In this document: piece after piece, positions 17,761 to 25,773 of the stretch
How the letters are laid out: every line of letters starts with the position of its first letter
Position numbering within the stretch: the first letter of the stretch is position 1
Notes under the pieces: model-generated
Told to the model about the DNA's origin: nothing
Database searches by the model: none
Seen by the model: the letters and a program-made list of their open reading frames with translations, nothing else
Source: JBEEJZ01 sp046046915
GTDB lineage: Bacteria > Pseudomonadota > Gammaproteobacteria > Burkholderiales > Burkholderiaceae_C
Assembly: GCA_046046915.1 (NCBI GenBank)
Contig: JBJOIT010000022.1
Location: forward strand, 1 to 47,964
DNA length: 47,964 nt
Reading direction: 5' to 3'
Position numbers and translations under genes: made by a program

Positions 17761-19719
17761 TCAGGCAGCGGCGCGAACAGCCTGATGGCGATGGCGCCAG
17801 GCCTGCACCAGCACCGCAAAATTGTGCGCTACTTCGTCGATAAAGGCAGCGTCGTTCATCTCACCCTTGAACCACTTCAGCGAAGCACCCGCCCACAGGG
17901 TGCGGCCCACCATGAAGCCCTTGACCACCGGGTTGGTGGCGTGGGCAAAGCTGTCGGCCAGGTATTGCAGTGGCTGGTTCAGCCCCAGAATCACAGCGCC
18001 GCGGCAATGCGGATCGCGCTCGTTGACCATATCACTGAGTGCTGCCCAACCTTCGGCCTGCATGGGGGCCAGCTTCCACCACTCAGGCTTCACGCCCAGG
18101 TTGTAAAAGCGCTTGACGGCGCGTAGCACGGCGGCATCTTCGGTACCGGCGGGCGTCTGGGCCTTGGGTGCAATGATCTCCAGCAGCAGCTCGTTGCCGC
18201 TTTCACGGGTGGCTTCCCACAGCTCCAGCACCTTTTGCTCTTGCGCCAGGCGCAGCTCGAACGCGTCGTCCGGGTGGTAATGCACCAAACACTTCACCAC
18301 CTGCTCCGTGGGCCAATGAATAAGCGCGCTGCCGATGGAGCGCACACCGTCAAACTGCAGGGGCCGCGAGCCGGGCATCTCGACCGGGCGCCCCACCCAC
18401 CAGCCGCGACCCGTGGCGCTGGCCAGGGCGTCAGCGCCGTAGTCGCCACCGTCAATCAGCACGCCGGTGTGGCCTTGCAACTGGTGACTGCGCTCCACTT
18501 GCTCGGCCGCTTGCACCAGCAGCTTTTTCAGGGCGGGTATGCGGGTCTCCGATGCCCCGGCCTCGCGCACCATGTCAAAAAACTGGCTGCGATGGTCGAA
18601 CGCCATCACGCACAGCTCGTTCCAGTCAGGACGGGCGGCGGTCACGCGGTGCAGATGGGCCAGCTGCTGATCGGCATCGACCTTGGGATTGCGACTACCG
18701 CCAAACCAGTGAGCCAATTCCGCCGGGGTGGGCATGGCCGCCGAGCACGCATGTCGCGACACCACGATGGCACCGCAGGCATTGGCCACCCGGGTGGACT
18801 CGGCCCAGTCCTTGCCCTGCAAGAGGCTGGCCATCAGGCCCGACAAAAAGGCATCGCCCGCGCCCAGTACATTGAGCACCTCCACCCGCTCGCCGCGGTA
18901 GGTGGGGGCGTCGTCAATGTTGGCCGGGATGTCACCTTCGATCACACAGCACCCCAGGGCGCCGCGCTTGACCACCAGGGTGGCGGCGCTCACGGCACGC
19001 ACGGCCTTCAGGCTGGCCACGATGTCGTCGGCCACACCTCCGGCAATGTAGAACTCTTCTTCGGTGCCGACCAGCAAATCAAACTGGGGCAGCATTTCCT
19101 GCAGCTGCTGGGTGACGTGCGCATCGGCCACGTAGCGGTTTTCGCCGGCGCCACGCGAGGTCAGGCCCCACAGCACCGGGCGGTAGTCGATGTCGAGCAC
19201 CCGCACCACGCCATGCTTGTGTGCGTAGCTCAGCGCGGCTTGCGAGGCAGCACGCGTGCCGGGCGTGGACAGGTGGGTGCCGGTGATGGCCAGCGCACGG
19301 CACTGGGCAATGAAGTCTTCGCTGATTTCGCTGGCTTGCACCGCCATGTCGGCGCAGTTCTCGCGCACAAACAGCAGCGGGAAGGTGTCACGGTCCTTCA
19401 GGCCCAGCAGTACCAGAGCCGTCAGGCGCTCGGGGTCGATTTGCACCTGGCTGGTATCGCAGCCCTCGGCCTGCAGCGTCTCCAGCAGGAAACGGCCCAT
19501 CTGCTCGTTGCCCACACGGGACACCATGGCGCTCTTGCAACCCAGGCGAGCCACGCCAAACGCCAGGTTGGCCGAGCTGCCGCCCAGGTACATGGCCATG
19601 CTGCGGGCATCTTCAAGACGGCTGCCAAACTGCTGGGCATAAAGGTCTACTGCCAGACGCCCCAGGCAGGCCAGGTCGTGGCTACGGCCAGCAGGAAATT
19701 GCAAGGTACTCATCAACAT
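17761..19719 (-). CDS. iolC: Bifunctional 5-dehydro-2-deoxygluconokinase / phosphogluconate aldolase
   Basis: A 652-residue fusion. The N-terminal half (about 1-335) is a PfkB sugar kinase that phosphorylates 5-dehydro-2-deoxy-D-gluconate. It has GGSSANLAFGVARLG near 47 and the catalytic NVLGAGDAFLSGLMASLLQG near 278. The C-terminal half (about 355-640) is a DUF2090 domain, with MAFDHRSQFFD near 370 and NPVVKGFMVGRTLWAGASLKWF near 595. It resembles a class I-type aldolase and is thought to cleave the product to dihydroxyacetone phosphate and malonate semialdehyde. No separate iolJ occurs in the window, consistent with that role. Starts at 19719 and 19713 are both possible. First gene of the operon, behind two operator-like sites. 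Confidence 0.93.
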   Translation of the reverse strand: MLMSTLQFPAGRSHDLACLGRLAVDLYAQQFGSRLEDARSMAMYLGGSSANLAFGVARLGCKSAMVSRVGNEQMGRFLLETLQAEGCDTSQVQIDPERLTALVLLGLKDRDTFPLLFVRENCADMAVQASEISEDFIAQCRALAITGTHLSTPGTRAASQAALSYAHKHGVVRVLDIDYRPVLWGLTSRGAGENRYVADAHVTQQLQEMLPQFDLLVGTEEEFYIAGGVADDIVASLKAVRAVSAATLVVKRGALGCCVIEGDIPANIDDAPTYRGERVEVLNVLGAGDAFLSGLMASLLQGKDWAESTRVANACGAIVVSRHACSAAMPTPAELAHWFGGSRNPKVDADQQLAHLHRVTAARPDWNELCVMAFDHRSQFFDMVREAGASETRIPALKKLLVQAAEQVERSHQLQGHTGVLIDGGDYGADALASATGRGWWVGRPVEMPGSRPLQFDGVRSIGSALIHWPTEQVVKCLVHYHPDDAFELRLAQEQKVLELWEATRESGNELLLEIIAPKAQTPAGTEDAAVLRAVKRFYNLGVKPEWWKLAPMQAEGWAALSDMVNERDPHCRGAVILGLNQPLQYLADSFAHATNPVVKGFMVGRTLWAGASLKWFKGEMNDAAFIDEVAHNFAVLVQAWRHRHQAVRAAA

Positions 19720-19861
19720 TCAGCCCGCAGGCTTCCCTTGGTAGGTTTGTTCCAGGTGACCAGACCGAGGTCTGGCACCACACATTCTGAATCGCGCACC
19801 CATCCGGCCAAAGCTCAAGAGTGAGCCAGCAAGCGTGGAGCATCAGCGGGCTGGATTCTAG

Positions 19862-19875
19862 AGAATCTTTATTCT
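19862..19875. promoter_or_regulatory. Putative IolR operator 1, iolC promoter
   Basis: AGAA-TCTTTA-TTCT, a symmetric dyad with half-sites AGAA and TTCT spaced by 6. It falls inside the spacer between the predicted -35 and -10 of the iolC promoter, where a bound repressor would block polymerase. It is 29 bp from operator 2. It resembles GGAA-N6-TTCC, recalled for Sinorhizobium IolR, also an RpiR-family protein. Confidence 0.5.
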
Positions 19876-19890
19876 TTAATGAAGATATTT

Positions 19891-19904
19891 AGAAATTATT
19901 TTCC
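19891..19904. promoter_or_regulatory. Putative IolR operator 2, iolC promoter
   Basis: AGAA-ATTATT-TTCC, identical in its half-sites to the site upstream of iolG at 28841-28854. It lies just upstream of the predicted -35 element of the iolC promoter. The shared half-sites at two inositol promoters are the main argument for a common regulator. Confidence 0.55.
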
Positions 19905-20018
19905 AAATATCTCTCTCTGCAGCCAGTGCATGTTCCATCCAACCCAGACATGTTGTCTCAAGGAAAACGGGCCGTCTACCGCAGTACAAAGGCCAGGATC
20001 ACTCAGGCCGGATCGAGG

Positions 20019-20660
20019 TTAGGCAAAAACGACCTGTTGCAGAGCAGTCGCGATCGCTGCCCCTAAAGCCGCGTGGGCGGATTCGTCGAAATGGATGCCG
20101 TCCAGCGGGCTCACAGAGATGTGCTTGCCTGCGTCCACAAAGCCCACACCGCGCTGGGCGGCGATACGCCGGTAATGCGCTGCCATCTGTGGGGCCTTGG
20201 CGGCAGCGCCGCTGAACATGTCTGCCAAACAACCAACCTCGACCACAGGAGCCGGGCAGACCAGCACGATGTGCGGCTGGGCGTGCTCCGGCAAGCTGGT
20301 TTCACGTGTGAAATCGATCAGCGCGTTCAGGCCTTCGGCGATCTGTTCGGCACTGGCACCAAAGCGGGCTTTCAAGTCATTGGTGCCCAGCATGAAGATC
20401 ACGGCATCCAGCGGGCGATGACTTTGAAGGCAGGCCTGCAGATAGCGAAGGGCGTTGCGGTCTGCGCCTTCGACCGGATCATCTCGTGCGACGGTGCGCC
20501 CAGGCAAGCCTTCCTCGATCACGCGCCATTCAGGCCCCAAGGCCTGCTGCAGCACACCCGGCCAGCGCACCGGCCAAGGCAAACGACGCTCGTCGTTGCG
20601 GTGCGCCATGGGGGCAGTGCCATAGGTATTGGAGTCGCCGAAGCAAAGCAGGGTTTTCAT
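20019..20660 (-). CDS. SGNH/GDSL family hydrolase (arylesterase-like)
   Basis: A 213-residue hydrolase. Block I is CFGDSNTYGTAP with the catalytic serine at residue 10. Block III is FMLGTNDLK (near 89). Block V supplies the Asp-His pair in the segment SPLDGIHFDESAHAALG (about 182-198). It would cleave a small ester. There is no signal peptide, so it is cytoplasmic. ATG 20660 is clear. It is co-directional with iolC but about 300 bp upstream of it with a separate iol promoter between, so it is not obviously part of the inositol operon. Confidence 0.88.
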   Translation of the reverse strand: MKTLLCFGDSNTYGTAPMAHRNDERRLPWPVRWPGVLQQALGPEWRVIEEGLPGRTVARDDPVEGADRNALRYLQACLQSHRPLDAVIFMLGTNDLKARFGASAEQIAEGLNALIDFTRETSLPEHAQPHIVLVCPAPVVEVGCLADMFSGAAAKAPQMAAHYRRIAAQRGVGFVDAGKHISVSPLDGIHFDESAHAALGAAIATALQQVVFA

Positions 20661-20729
20661 GCCGCGAACCTTATGGATTGGGGGAGGTGCAATCTAGCAC
20701 GAGGCCCTGGCACCGAGGGTAATTCCCCT

Positions 20730-20745
20730 TGTCCGGACATGTCCG
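20730..20745. promoter_or_regulatory. Small palindrome before the sigma-54 activator gene
   Basis: TGTCCGGACA (20730-20739) is a perfect 10-bp palindrome, immediately followed by another TGTCCG. It lies 65 bp upstream of the regulator start in the divergent spacer with the SGNH hydrolase gene. It may be an operator, but it differs from the TGTGACA repeats upstream of the monooxygenase. Confidence 0.3.
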
Positions 20746-20809
20746 CTGCGCCTAGGATGAAACGATGCACCTCTGATCCGGACCGCCACTATCGCGGCAA
20801 AGGCACACC

Positions 20810-22771
20810 ATGAGAACACAGCAGCAGGAACACATCGCCACCGTGATGCAGGTCGTGGAAGGCACCTTGGCCTCACCCCTGATTCAATCGCACGATGACA
20901 CCATACGAGCGTCATGGCAACGTTGCGTACATGAATATCGCCTGGACCCCACCCAGATGCAGGAAGCGGTGATTCTGCCCAGCGGGCGGCTGCGTGAGCA
21001 CCAGGACCAAATGGAGGCCTTCATCCACATCGCGCGCCATGGTCTGGAAACGCTCTACCAGCAGGTGGCAGGGATGGGCTATTGCGTGCTCTTGACCGAT
21101 GCACGGGGCGTGACGGTCGATTTTCTGGGCGACCTGGTGTTTGAGCCCAGCCTGCGCAAAGCGGGGCTGTACCTGGGCGCCGACTGGAGCGAGCACCACG
21201 CAGGCACCTGCGGGGTGGGCACCTGCATCGCCACTGGCGAAGCGCTCACGGTGCACCTCAACGACCACTTTGACGCCACCCATATTCCCCTGACCTGTAC
21301 GTCTGCCCCGGTCTACGACCCCTTTGGCAAGCTCAAGGCCGTGCTGGACATCTCCGCGCTCTCATCCCCCGCCGGCAAACAAAGCCAGCACCTGGCGCTT
21401 CAACTGGTCAAGATGTATGCAGCACATGTGGAGAACGCGAGCTTTCTGCAGCGCTTTCGCCACGACTGGATCTTGCGCCTAAGCTCAGCACCCCAGTTTC
21501 TAGACGTGAGCCCCGAATATCTGCTGGCACTGGACGCCGCAGGCCGGGTGATTGGCCACAACCGACGCGCACAGCAACTGATTCAGGCGCAAATGCGCAG
21601 TGCGACCTTGCTGGGCATGCATTTCGACCAGGTGTTCAACGCGCGCCTGGAAGACATCGGCCGCTTTGTATTGGCCAGCCCATCGGACCAGCGTGCCATC
21701 ACCCTGGCGGGTGGTCACCCGTTGCTGTTCATGCTGGCCTCGCCCCCGCCCTCGCGGCCCCTTCAGGCGCGAGCCTCAACGCCCGAACGCATCATCCCGG
21801 CGCCCCTGGCAGCCCTGTCTGGCGGCGACCCTGTGCTGGATCGGCAGATCGAGCGCGCCGCACGTCTTGTCAACTCGCCCATCAGCCTGTTGCTGACTGG
21901 AGAAACTGGCTCTGGCAAGGAGTATTTCGCCAAGGCATTGCACCAAAGCAGCGAGCGACGCAGACAACCGTTTGTGGCCGTCAACTGCGCTGCCATCCCG
22001 GAAGCACTGATCGAAAGCGAGTTGTTCGGCCACATGCCGGGCAGCTTTTCCGGGGCAGGTGCCAAGGGCAAACGGGGTTTGATTCAGGAGGCAGATGGCG
22101 GTACCTTGTTCCTGGACGAAATCGGTGACATGCCCCTGGCCCTACAAGCCCGCCTGCTGCGCGTTCTGGCCGAACGCGAGGTCTGCCCAGTGGGAGCCAC
22201 AAGGCCAGTGCCCGTGAACATCCGGGTGATTGCGGCCACCCATGCGGACCTGGTGACCCTGGTACGTCAAGGCCGCTTCCGGGATGACTTGTACTACCGG
22301 CTCAATGGCGCCCACTTCACTCTGCCGCCCTTGCGCGAGCGCCAGGACCTGGGCCGGATGATGGACCGCATGCTGCGGCACACGGCGGATGAGCAAGACG
22401 CACATACTGGGCAAGCGCTGTCCATGTCGCAAGACGTGCGCCAACGTTTGCTGCAGCATCGCTGGCCTGGCAATCTGCGGGAACTGCACAACGTGATCAG
22501 CTACGCGCGCTCCCTGTGCAGCAGCGGACACATCGAGCTACACGACTTGCCGGATGATCTGGGCTACGCGCCTACCGGGTCGGCAAAGCTGCTGCCACCC
22601 GCAACGGACAAGGACGAGCAAGCATTGCGTGCCGCCCTGAAGGCTGCGCAATGGAACGTCACTGCCGTGGCTCGAAGGCTGCAGGTGTCGCGCATGACGC
22701 TTTACCGCCGCATGAAACGTTGGGGTATTGAAGCGCCTCACAGGGTGGCTGACGACAGCGATCTGGCCTAA
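20810..22771 (+). CDS. Sigma-54-dependent activator, AcoR/DhaR-like
   Basis: A 653-residue enhancer-binding protein. The N-terminal half has a GAF-type sensor (ADWSEHHAGTCGVGTCIATGE, then CTSAPVYDPFGKLKAVLDIS, about residues 122-185), followed by a PAS-like segment. The AAA+ domain has Walker A GETGSGKE (near 364) and Walker B GGTLFLDEIGDMP (near 428). The sigma-54-contacting loop reads GSFSGA (near 411) instead of the usual GAFTGA. The C-terminal Fis-type HTH is AAQWNVTAVARRLQVSRMTL (about 614-633). Related proteins sense small ketones, diols or aromatics and activate adjacent oxidoreductase genes. The next gene has a -24/-12 promoter, so it is the likely target. Confidence 0.93.
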   Translation: MRTQQQEHIATVMQVVEGTLASPLIQSHDDTIRASWQRCVHEYRLDPTQMQEAVILPSGRLREHQDQMEAFIHIARHGLETLYQQVAGMGYCVLLTDARGVTVDFLGDLVFEPSLRKAGLYLGADWSEHHAGTCGVGTCIATGEALTVHLNDHFDATHIPLTCTSAPVYDPFGKLKAVLDISALSSPAGKQSQHLALQLVKMYAAHVENASFLQRFRHDWILRLSSAPQFLDVSPEYLLALDAAGRVIGHNRRAQQLIQAQMRSATLLGMHFDQVFNARLEDIGRFVLASPSDQRAITLAGGHPLLFMLASPPPSRPLQARASTPERIIPAPLAALSGGDPVLDRQIERAARLVNSPISLLLTGETGSGKEYFAKALHQSSERRRQPFVAVNCAAIPEALIESELFGHMPGSFSGAGAKGKRGLIQEADGGTLFLDEIGDMPLALQARLLRVLAEREVCPVGATRPVPVNIRVIAATHADLVTLVRQGRFRDDLYYRLNGAHFTLPPLRERQDLGRMMDRMLRHTADEQDAHTGQALSMSQDVRQRLLQHRWPGNLRELHNVISYARSLCSSGHIELHDLPDDLGYAPTGSAKLLPPATDKDEQALRAALKAAQWNVTAVARRLQVSRMTLYRRMKRWGIEAPHRVADDSDLA

Positions 22772-22777
22772 ATTGGG

Positions 22778-22825
22778 TGTGACAGTTGTCACAGGCGCTG
22801 CTGTGACACCCGTCTCGCCGTGACA
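22778..22825. promoter_or_regulatory. Upstream activator sites of the monooxygenase gene
   Basis: A perfect inverted repeat TGTGACA-GT-TGTCACA (22778-22793) is followed by a second TGTGACA (22802-22808) and a GTGACA (22820-22825). They lie about 110-160 bp upstream of the -24/-12 promoter, the normal distance for sigma-54 enhancer sites. The AcoR-like activator encoded immediately upstream is the obvious candidate binder. Confidence 0.65.
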
Positions 22826-22936
22826 GCATTACCTGCGCCTAGCGAGCGTGGCCACATCCCAACCATAGTTAAAAATACTTATTTAAATCAATGACTTGAG
22901 ACTTTCATCAGGGAAGTCGCAGAACCTCTCCAAGGT

Positions 22937-22951
22937 GGGCACAGCTTTTGC
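22937..22951 (+). promoter_or_regulatory. Sigma-54 (-24/-12) promoter of the monooxygenase gene
   Basis: The sequence GGGCACA-GCTT-TTGC places GG (22938-22939) and GC (22950-22951) exactly 10 bases apart, as sigma-54 requires. It matches TGGCACG-N4-TTGC at all but two bases. Transcription would start near 22963, about 41 nt before the ATG at 23004, with a GGAG ribosome binding site between. Confidence 0.72.
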
Positions 22952-23003
22952 GCTATGGCCCCGCCGGCATGAGCCGGTCACTTATCACCTCGGAGACCAA
23001 CAC

Positions 23004-24806
23004 ATGACAACATTGATGGAGACCCCTTCGGCGCAGGCAATTCACTGGCTAAGTGCTTTTGGCCAGGCGCTGGATCGGCGTGACATAGCCGGTGCCGTCC
23101 AGCTCTTTGCGGCAGAGAGTTATTGGCGCGACCTGGTGTCCTGGACCTGGAACATCAAGACCCAGGAGGGGCATGAGCAAATCAAGGCCATGCTGGAGGC
23201 CACGCTGATCCAGGTACAGCCTGGCCATTGGCAGCTAGAGGGAGAAGCCACCGAAGCAGGCGGCGTGACCGATGCCTGGTTCACCTTTGAGACCGCCCTG
23301 GGCCGGGGACGTGGCCATTTGAGACTGAAGGACGGCCTGTGCTGGACGCTGCTGACCACGCTGGTGGAGCTGAAAGGTTTTGAAGAGAAAAAAGGCGTCA
23401 ATCGCATTGCCGGTGCCGAACACGGCGCGCAGGTTGGCCGCAAGTCCTGGGCAGAACGACGCGCCGAAGAAGCCGCCACACTGGGCTACACCGAACAGCC
23501 GCAAGTGGTGGTGATTGGTGGCGGCCAAGGGGGCATAGGTCTGGGTGCACGCCTCAAACGCCTGGGCGTTTCGACCATCATCATCGAAAAGAACGCCCGA
23601 GCAGGTGACAGCTGGCGCAATCGCTACAAGAGCCTGTGTCTGCACGATCCGGTGTGGTACGACCATCTGCCTTACTTGCCCTTCCCGGACGATTGGCCCG
23701 TGTTCGCACCCAAAGACAAGATTGGCGACTGGCTGGAGATGTACACCAAGGTCATGGAGCTGAACTACTGGAGCTCCACACTGGCCAAAAAGTGCCGCTG
23801 GGATGAAGCCAGCCAGACCTGGGAAGTCACCGTCGAGCGCGAAGGCAAAGAGGTGACCTTGCGACCCAAGGAACTGGTCATTGCACTGGGAGTGTCAGGC
23901 TATGCCAACGTGCCCAAAATCGCAGGCGCCGAGACCTTTTTGGGCGACCAGCACCACTCCAGCAAGCACCCCGGCCCAGAGAAATACCGTGGCAAAAAAT
24001 GCTTGGTTCTGGGCTCCAACAACTCGGCGCACGACATTTGCGCCGCCTTGTGGGAAGCCGGTGCCGATGTCACCATGGTCCAGCGCTCATCAACCCACAT
24101 CGCGCCGTCTGCCGCCCTGATGGAATTGGCGCTGGGCGGTCTTTACAGCGAGCAGGCGCTCAAGAATGGCATCGACCACCACAAGGCCGACCTGATCTTT
24201 GCTTCGGTGCCCTACAAGATCATGCACACCTTTCACATCCCTGTGTACGAGGAGATGAAGAAGCGTGAAGCCGACCTTTACAGCCGTCTGGAAAAAGCGG
24301 GCTTCATGCTGGACTTCGGTGCTGACGGCTCGGGCCTGTTCATGAAATATCTGCGGCGCGGTTCGGGGTATTACATCGATGTGGGCGCCAGCGAACTGGT
24401 CGCCAACGGCAGCATCAAGCTCAAGAGCGGGGTCAACTTCGAGCGCATCAACCCGACATCTGTCACGCTGACCGATGGCACCGAGCTGGAGGCAGACCTG
24501 ATCGTCTACGCCACCGGCTATGGCTCCATGAACCAGTGGCTGGCGGACCTGATCTCACCGGAGGTGGCCGACCGCGTTGGCAAGGTCTGGGGACTGGGAT
24601 CGCAAACGCCCAAGGACCCTGGCCCCTGGGAAGGCGAACTGCGCAATATGTGGAAGCCCACCCAGGTGCCACATCTGTGGATCCATGGCGGTAACCTGCA
24701 CCAGAGCCGCCACTATTCGCAGTTCCTGTCGCTGCAGCTCAAGGCACGGATGGAGGGCTTGCCCACGCCTGTGTACGGTCTGGCACCGGTGAGCCACAAG
24801 GCGTGA
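23004..24806 (+). CDS. Flavin-containing monooxygenase with N-terminal NTF2-like domain
   Basis: A 600-residue protein. Residues about 1-135 look like an NTF2/SnoaL-type domain (DRRDIAGAVQLFAAESYWRD). Residues about 165-590 form an FMO-like NAD(P)H/FAD oxidoreductase. The FAD fingerprint is VVVIGGGQGGIGLGARL (near 168) and the NAD(P)H fingerprint is LVLGSNNSAHDICAAL (near 333). An FMO/Baeyer-Villiger-like motif TFLGDQHHSSKHP (near 310) has histidine where the final aromatic residue is usual. ATYATGY-type DLIVYATGY appears near 499. ATG 23004 follows GGAG and is preferred over an upstream ATG at 22896 that would cover the sigma-54 promoter. The substrate is unknown. It probably adds oxygen to a small molecule sensed by the neighbouring activator. 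Confidence 0.88.
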   Translation: MTTLMETPSAQAIHWLSAFGQALDRRDIAGAVQLFAAESYWRDLVSWTWNIKTQEGHEQIKAMLEATLIQVQPGHWQLEGEATEAGGVTDAWFTFETALGRGRGHLRLKDGLCWTLLTTLVELKGFEEKKGVNRIAGAEHGAQVGRKSWAERRAEEAATLGYTEQPQVVVIGGGQGGIGLGARLKRLGVSTIIIEKNARAGDSWRNRYKSLCLHDPVWYDHLPYLPFPDDWPVFAPKDKIGDWLEMYTKVMELNYWSSTLAKKCRWDEASQTWEVTVEREGKEVTLRPKELVIALGVSGYANVPKIAGAETFLGDQHHSSKHPGPEKYRGKKCLVLGSNNSAHDICAALWEAGADVTMVQRSSTHIAPSAALMELALGGLYSEQALKNGIDHHKADLIFASVPYKIMHTFHIPVYEEMKKREADLYSRLEKAGFMLDFGADGSGLFMKYLRRGSGYYIDVGASELVANGSIKLKSGVNFERINPTSVTLTDGTELEADLIVYATGYGSMNQWLADLISPEVADRVGKVWGLGSQTPKDPGPWEGELRNMWKPTQVPHLWIHGGNLHQSRHYSQFLSLQLKARMEGLPTPVYGLAPVSHKA

Positions 24807-24855
24807 CCGCCTCGCGCCGGCTGTTTGTTCAAGCGGTCGGCGCGTGATCTGCGAG

Positions 24856-24880
24856 GCCTGCGAACCGCAGGCTTATTTGA
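24856..24880 (+). terminator. Terminator hairpin between the monooxygenase and purU genes
   Basis: Perfect stem GCCTGCG (24856-24862), loop AAC, CGCAGGC (24866-24872), followed by TTATTTG on the plus strand. It lies in the 66-bp convergent spacer and touches the purU stop codon. The T-rich tail is only on the plus strand, so it should mainly terminate the monooxygenase transcript. Confidence 0.55.
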
Positions 24881-25721
24881 AGATAACCGTCTTGTGTCCG
24901 TTGAGCAGCACGCGGTGCTCACTGTGCCACTTCACGGCCCGTGCCAGTACCTGGCTTTCAGTGTCCCGGCCCAGGGCGGTCAGGGTGTCCACGGTGCCGC
25001 TGTGGTCCACACGGGCCACGTCCTGCTCGATGATGGGGCCTTCGTCCAGGTCGGCTGTCACATAGTGCGCCGTGGCACCGATGAGTTTGACGCCCCGATC
25101 ATGGGCCTGGTAGTAGGGCTTGGCGCCCTTGAAGCTGGGCAAAAAGCTGTGGTGAATGTTGATGGCGCGACCACTGAGGGCCCGGCACATGGGGTCTGAC
25201 AACACCTGCATGTAGCGCGCCAGCACCACCAGTTCGGCGCCTTCGGCCCGAATGACATCCAGCTGGCGTGCTTCGGCCTCTTGCTTGCTGGCCGCTGTGA
25301 CCGGGATGTGGTGAAAGGGGACGTTGTAGCTGGCCGCAAGCTGGTAGAAGTCGCGGTGGTTGGAGATGATGGCTTTGACGTCTACCGGTAGCAGCCCACT
25401 CTTCCAGCGAAACAGCAGGTCGTTCAGGCAGTGGCCCTGCTGGCTCACCATGATGACGATGGGCATGCGCTGGTCGGCGCGACGCAGGTCGATGCTCATG
25501 GTCCAAGAAGACGCTAGGTCTTGTAGTGCGGTATTCAATTCGTCTTGCGAAGTTCCCTCGCAGGCAAACTGCACCCGCATGAAAAAAAGGCCGGTTTGTG
25601 CATCATTGAACTGGGCCGCCTCTTCAATGTTGGCGCCTTGCTGCAACAGCAAACCCGACACCCCGTGAACGATACCGGGCTTGTCGGGGCAAGAGAGAGT
25701 CAGGATGTAGGTAGGTTTCAT
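24873..25721 (-). CDS. purU: Formyltetrahydrofolate deformylase
   Basis: A 282-residue enzyme that hydrolyses 10-formyltetrahydrofolate to formate and tetrahydrofolate. An N-terminal ACT domain (YILTLSCPDKPGIVHGVSGL, residues 4-23) precedes a formyltransferase-fold catalytic domain. Catalytic motifs are NIHHSFLPSFKGAKPYYQAHDRG (about 222-244) and the aspartate in TADLDEGPIIEQD (near 258). ATG 25721 gives the standard length; an upstream in-frame ATG at 25748 adds nine residues not seen in the family. It balances one-carbon pools and stands alone here. Confidence 0.93.
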   Translation of the reverse strand: MKPTYILTLSCPDKPGIVHGVSGLLLQQGANIEEAAQFNDAQTGLFFMRVQFACEGTSQDELNTALQDLASSWTMSIDLRRADQRMPIVIMVSQQGHCLNDLLFRWKSGLLPVDVKAIISNHRDFYQLAASYNVPFHHIPVTAASKQEAEARQLDVIRAEGAELVVLARYMQVLSDPMCRALSGRAINIHHSFLPSFKGAKPYYQAHDRGVKLIGATAHYVTADLDEGPIIEQDVARVDHSGTVDTLTALGRDTESQVLARAVKWHSEHRVLLNGHKTVIFK

Positions 25722-25773
25722 GGGAGAGGATTTGAACTCCAAAAACACATGGAGTTAAAAACTGATTCTGTTG

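Larger units (their letters stand above)
19720..20018. promoter_or_regulatory. Leader and promoter region of the iolCDEB operon
   Basis: No gene is seen in this 299-bp spacer. It contains a sharply AT-rich island at 19855-19912 in otherwise GC-rich DNA. On the minus strand a promoter can be read as TTCATT (19878-19883), 17 bp, TAGAAT (19855-19860). Transcription would start near 19848, leaving a leader of about 130 nt. Two AGAA-N6-TTC[T/C] sites lie in and just upstream of this promoter. The rest, up to 20018, shows nothing clear. Confidence 0.5.

Noticed and set aside
16397..17785. A 462-codon plus-strand frame opposite iolD
   Set aside because: It matches no family and mirrors a confident ThDP enzyme gene on the other strand.
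18235..19824. A 529-codon plus-strand frame opposite iolC
   Set aside because: Low-complexity His/Gly/Ala composition and complete overlap with the bifunctional kinase gene show it is a shadow.
22896..23003. Upstream ATG for the monooxygenase at 22896
   Set aside because: It precedes the sigma-54 promoter, whose transcript would not contain it; ATG 23004 has a GGAG site.
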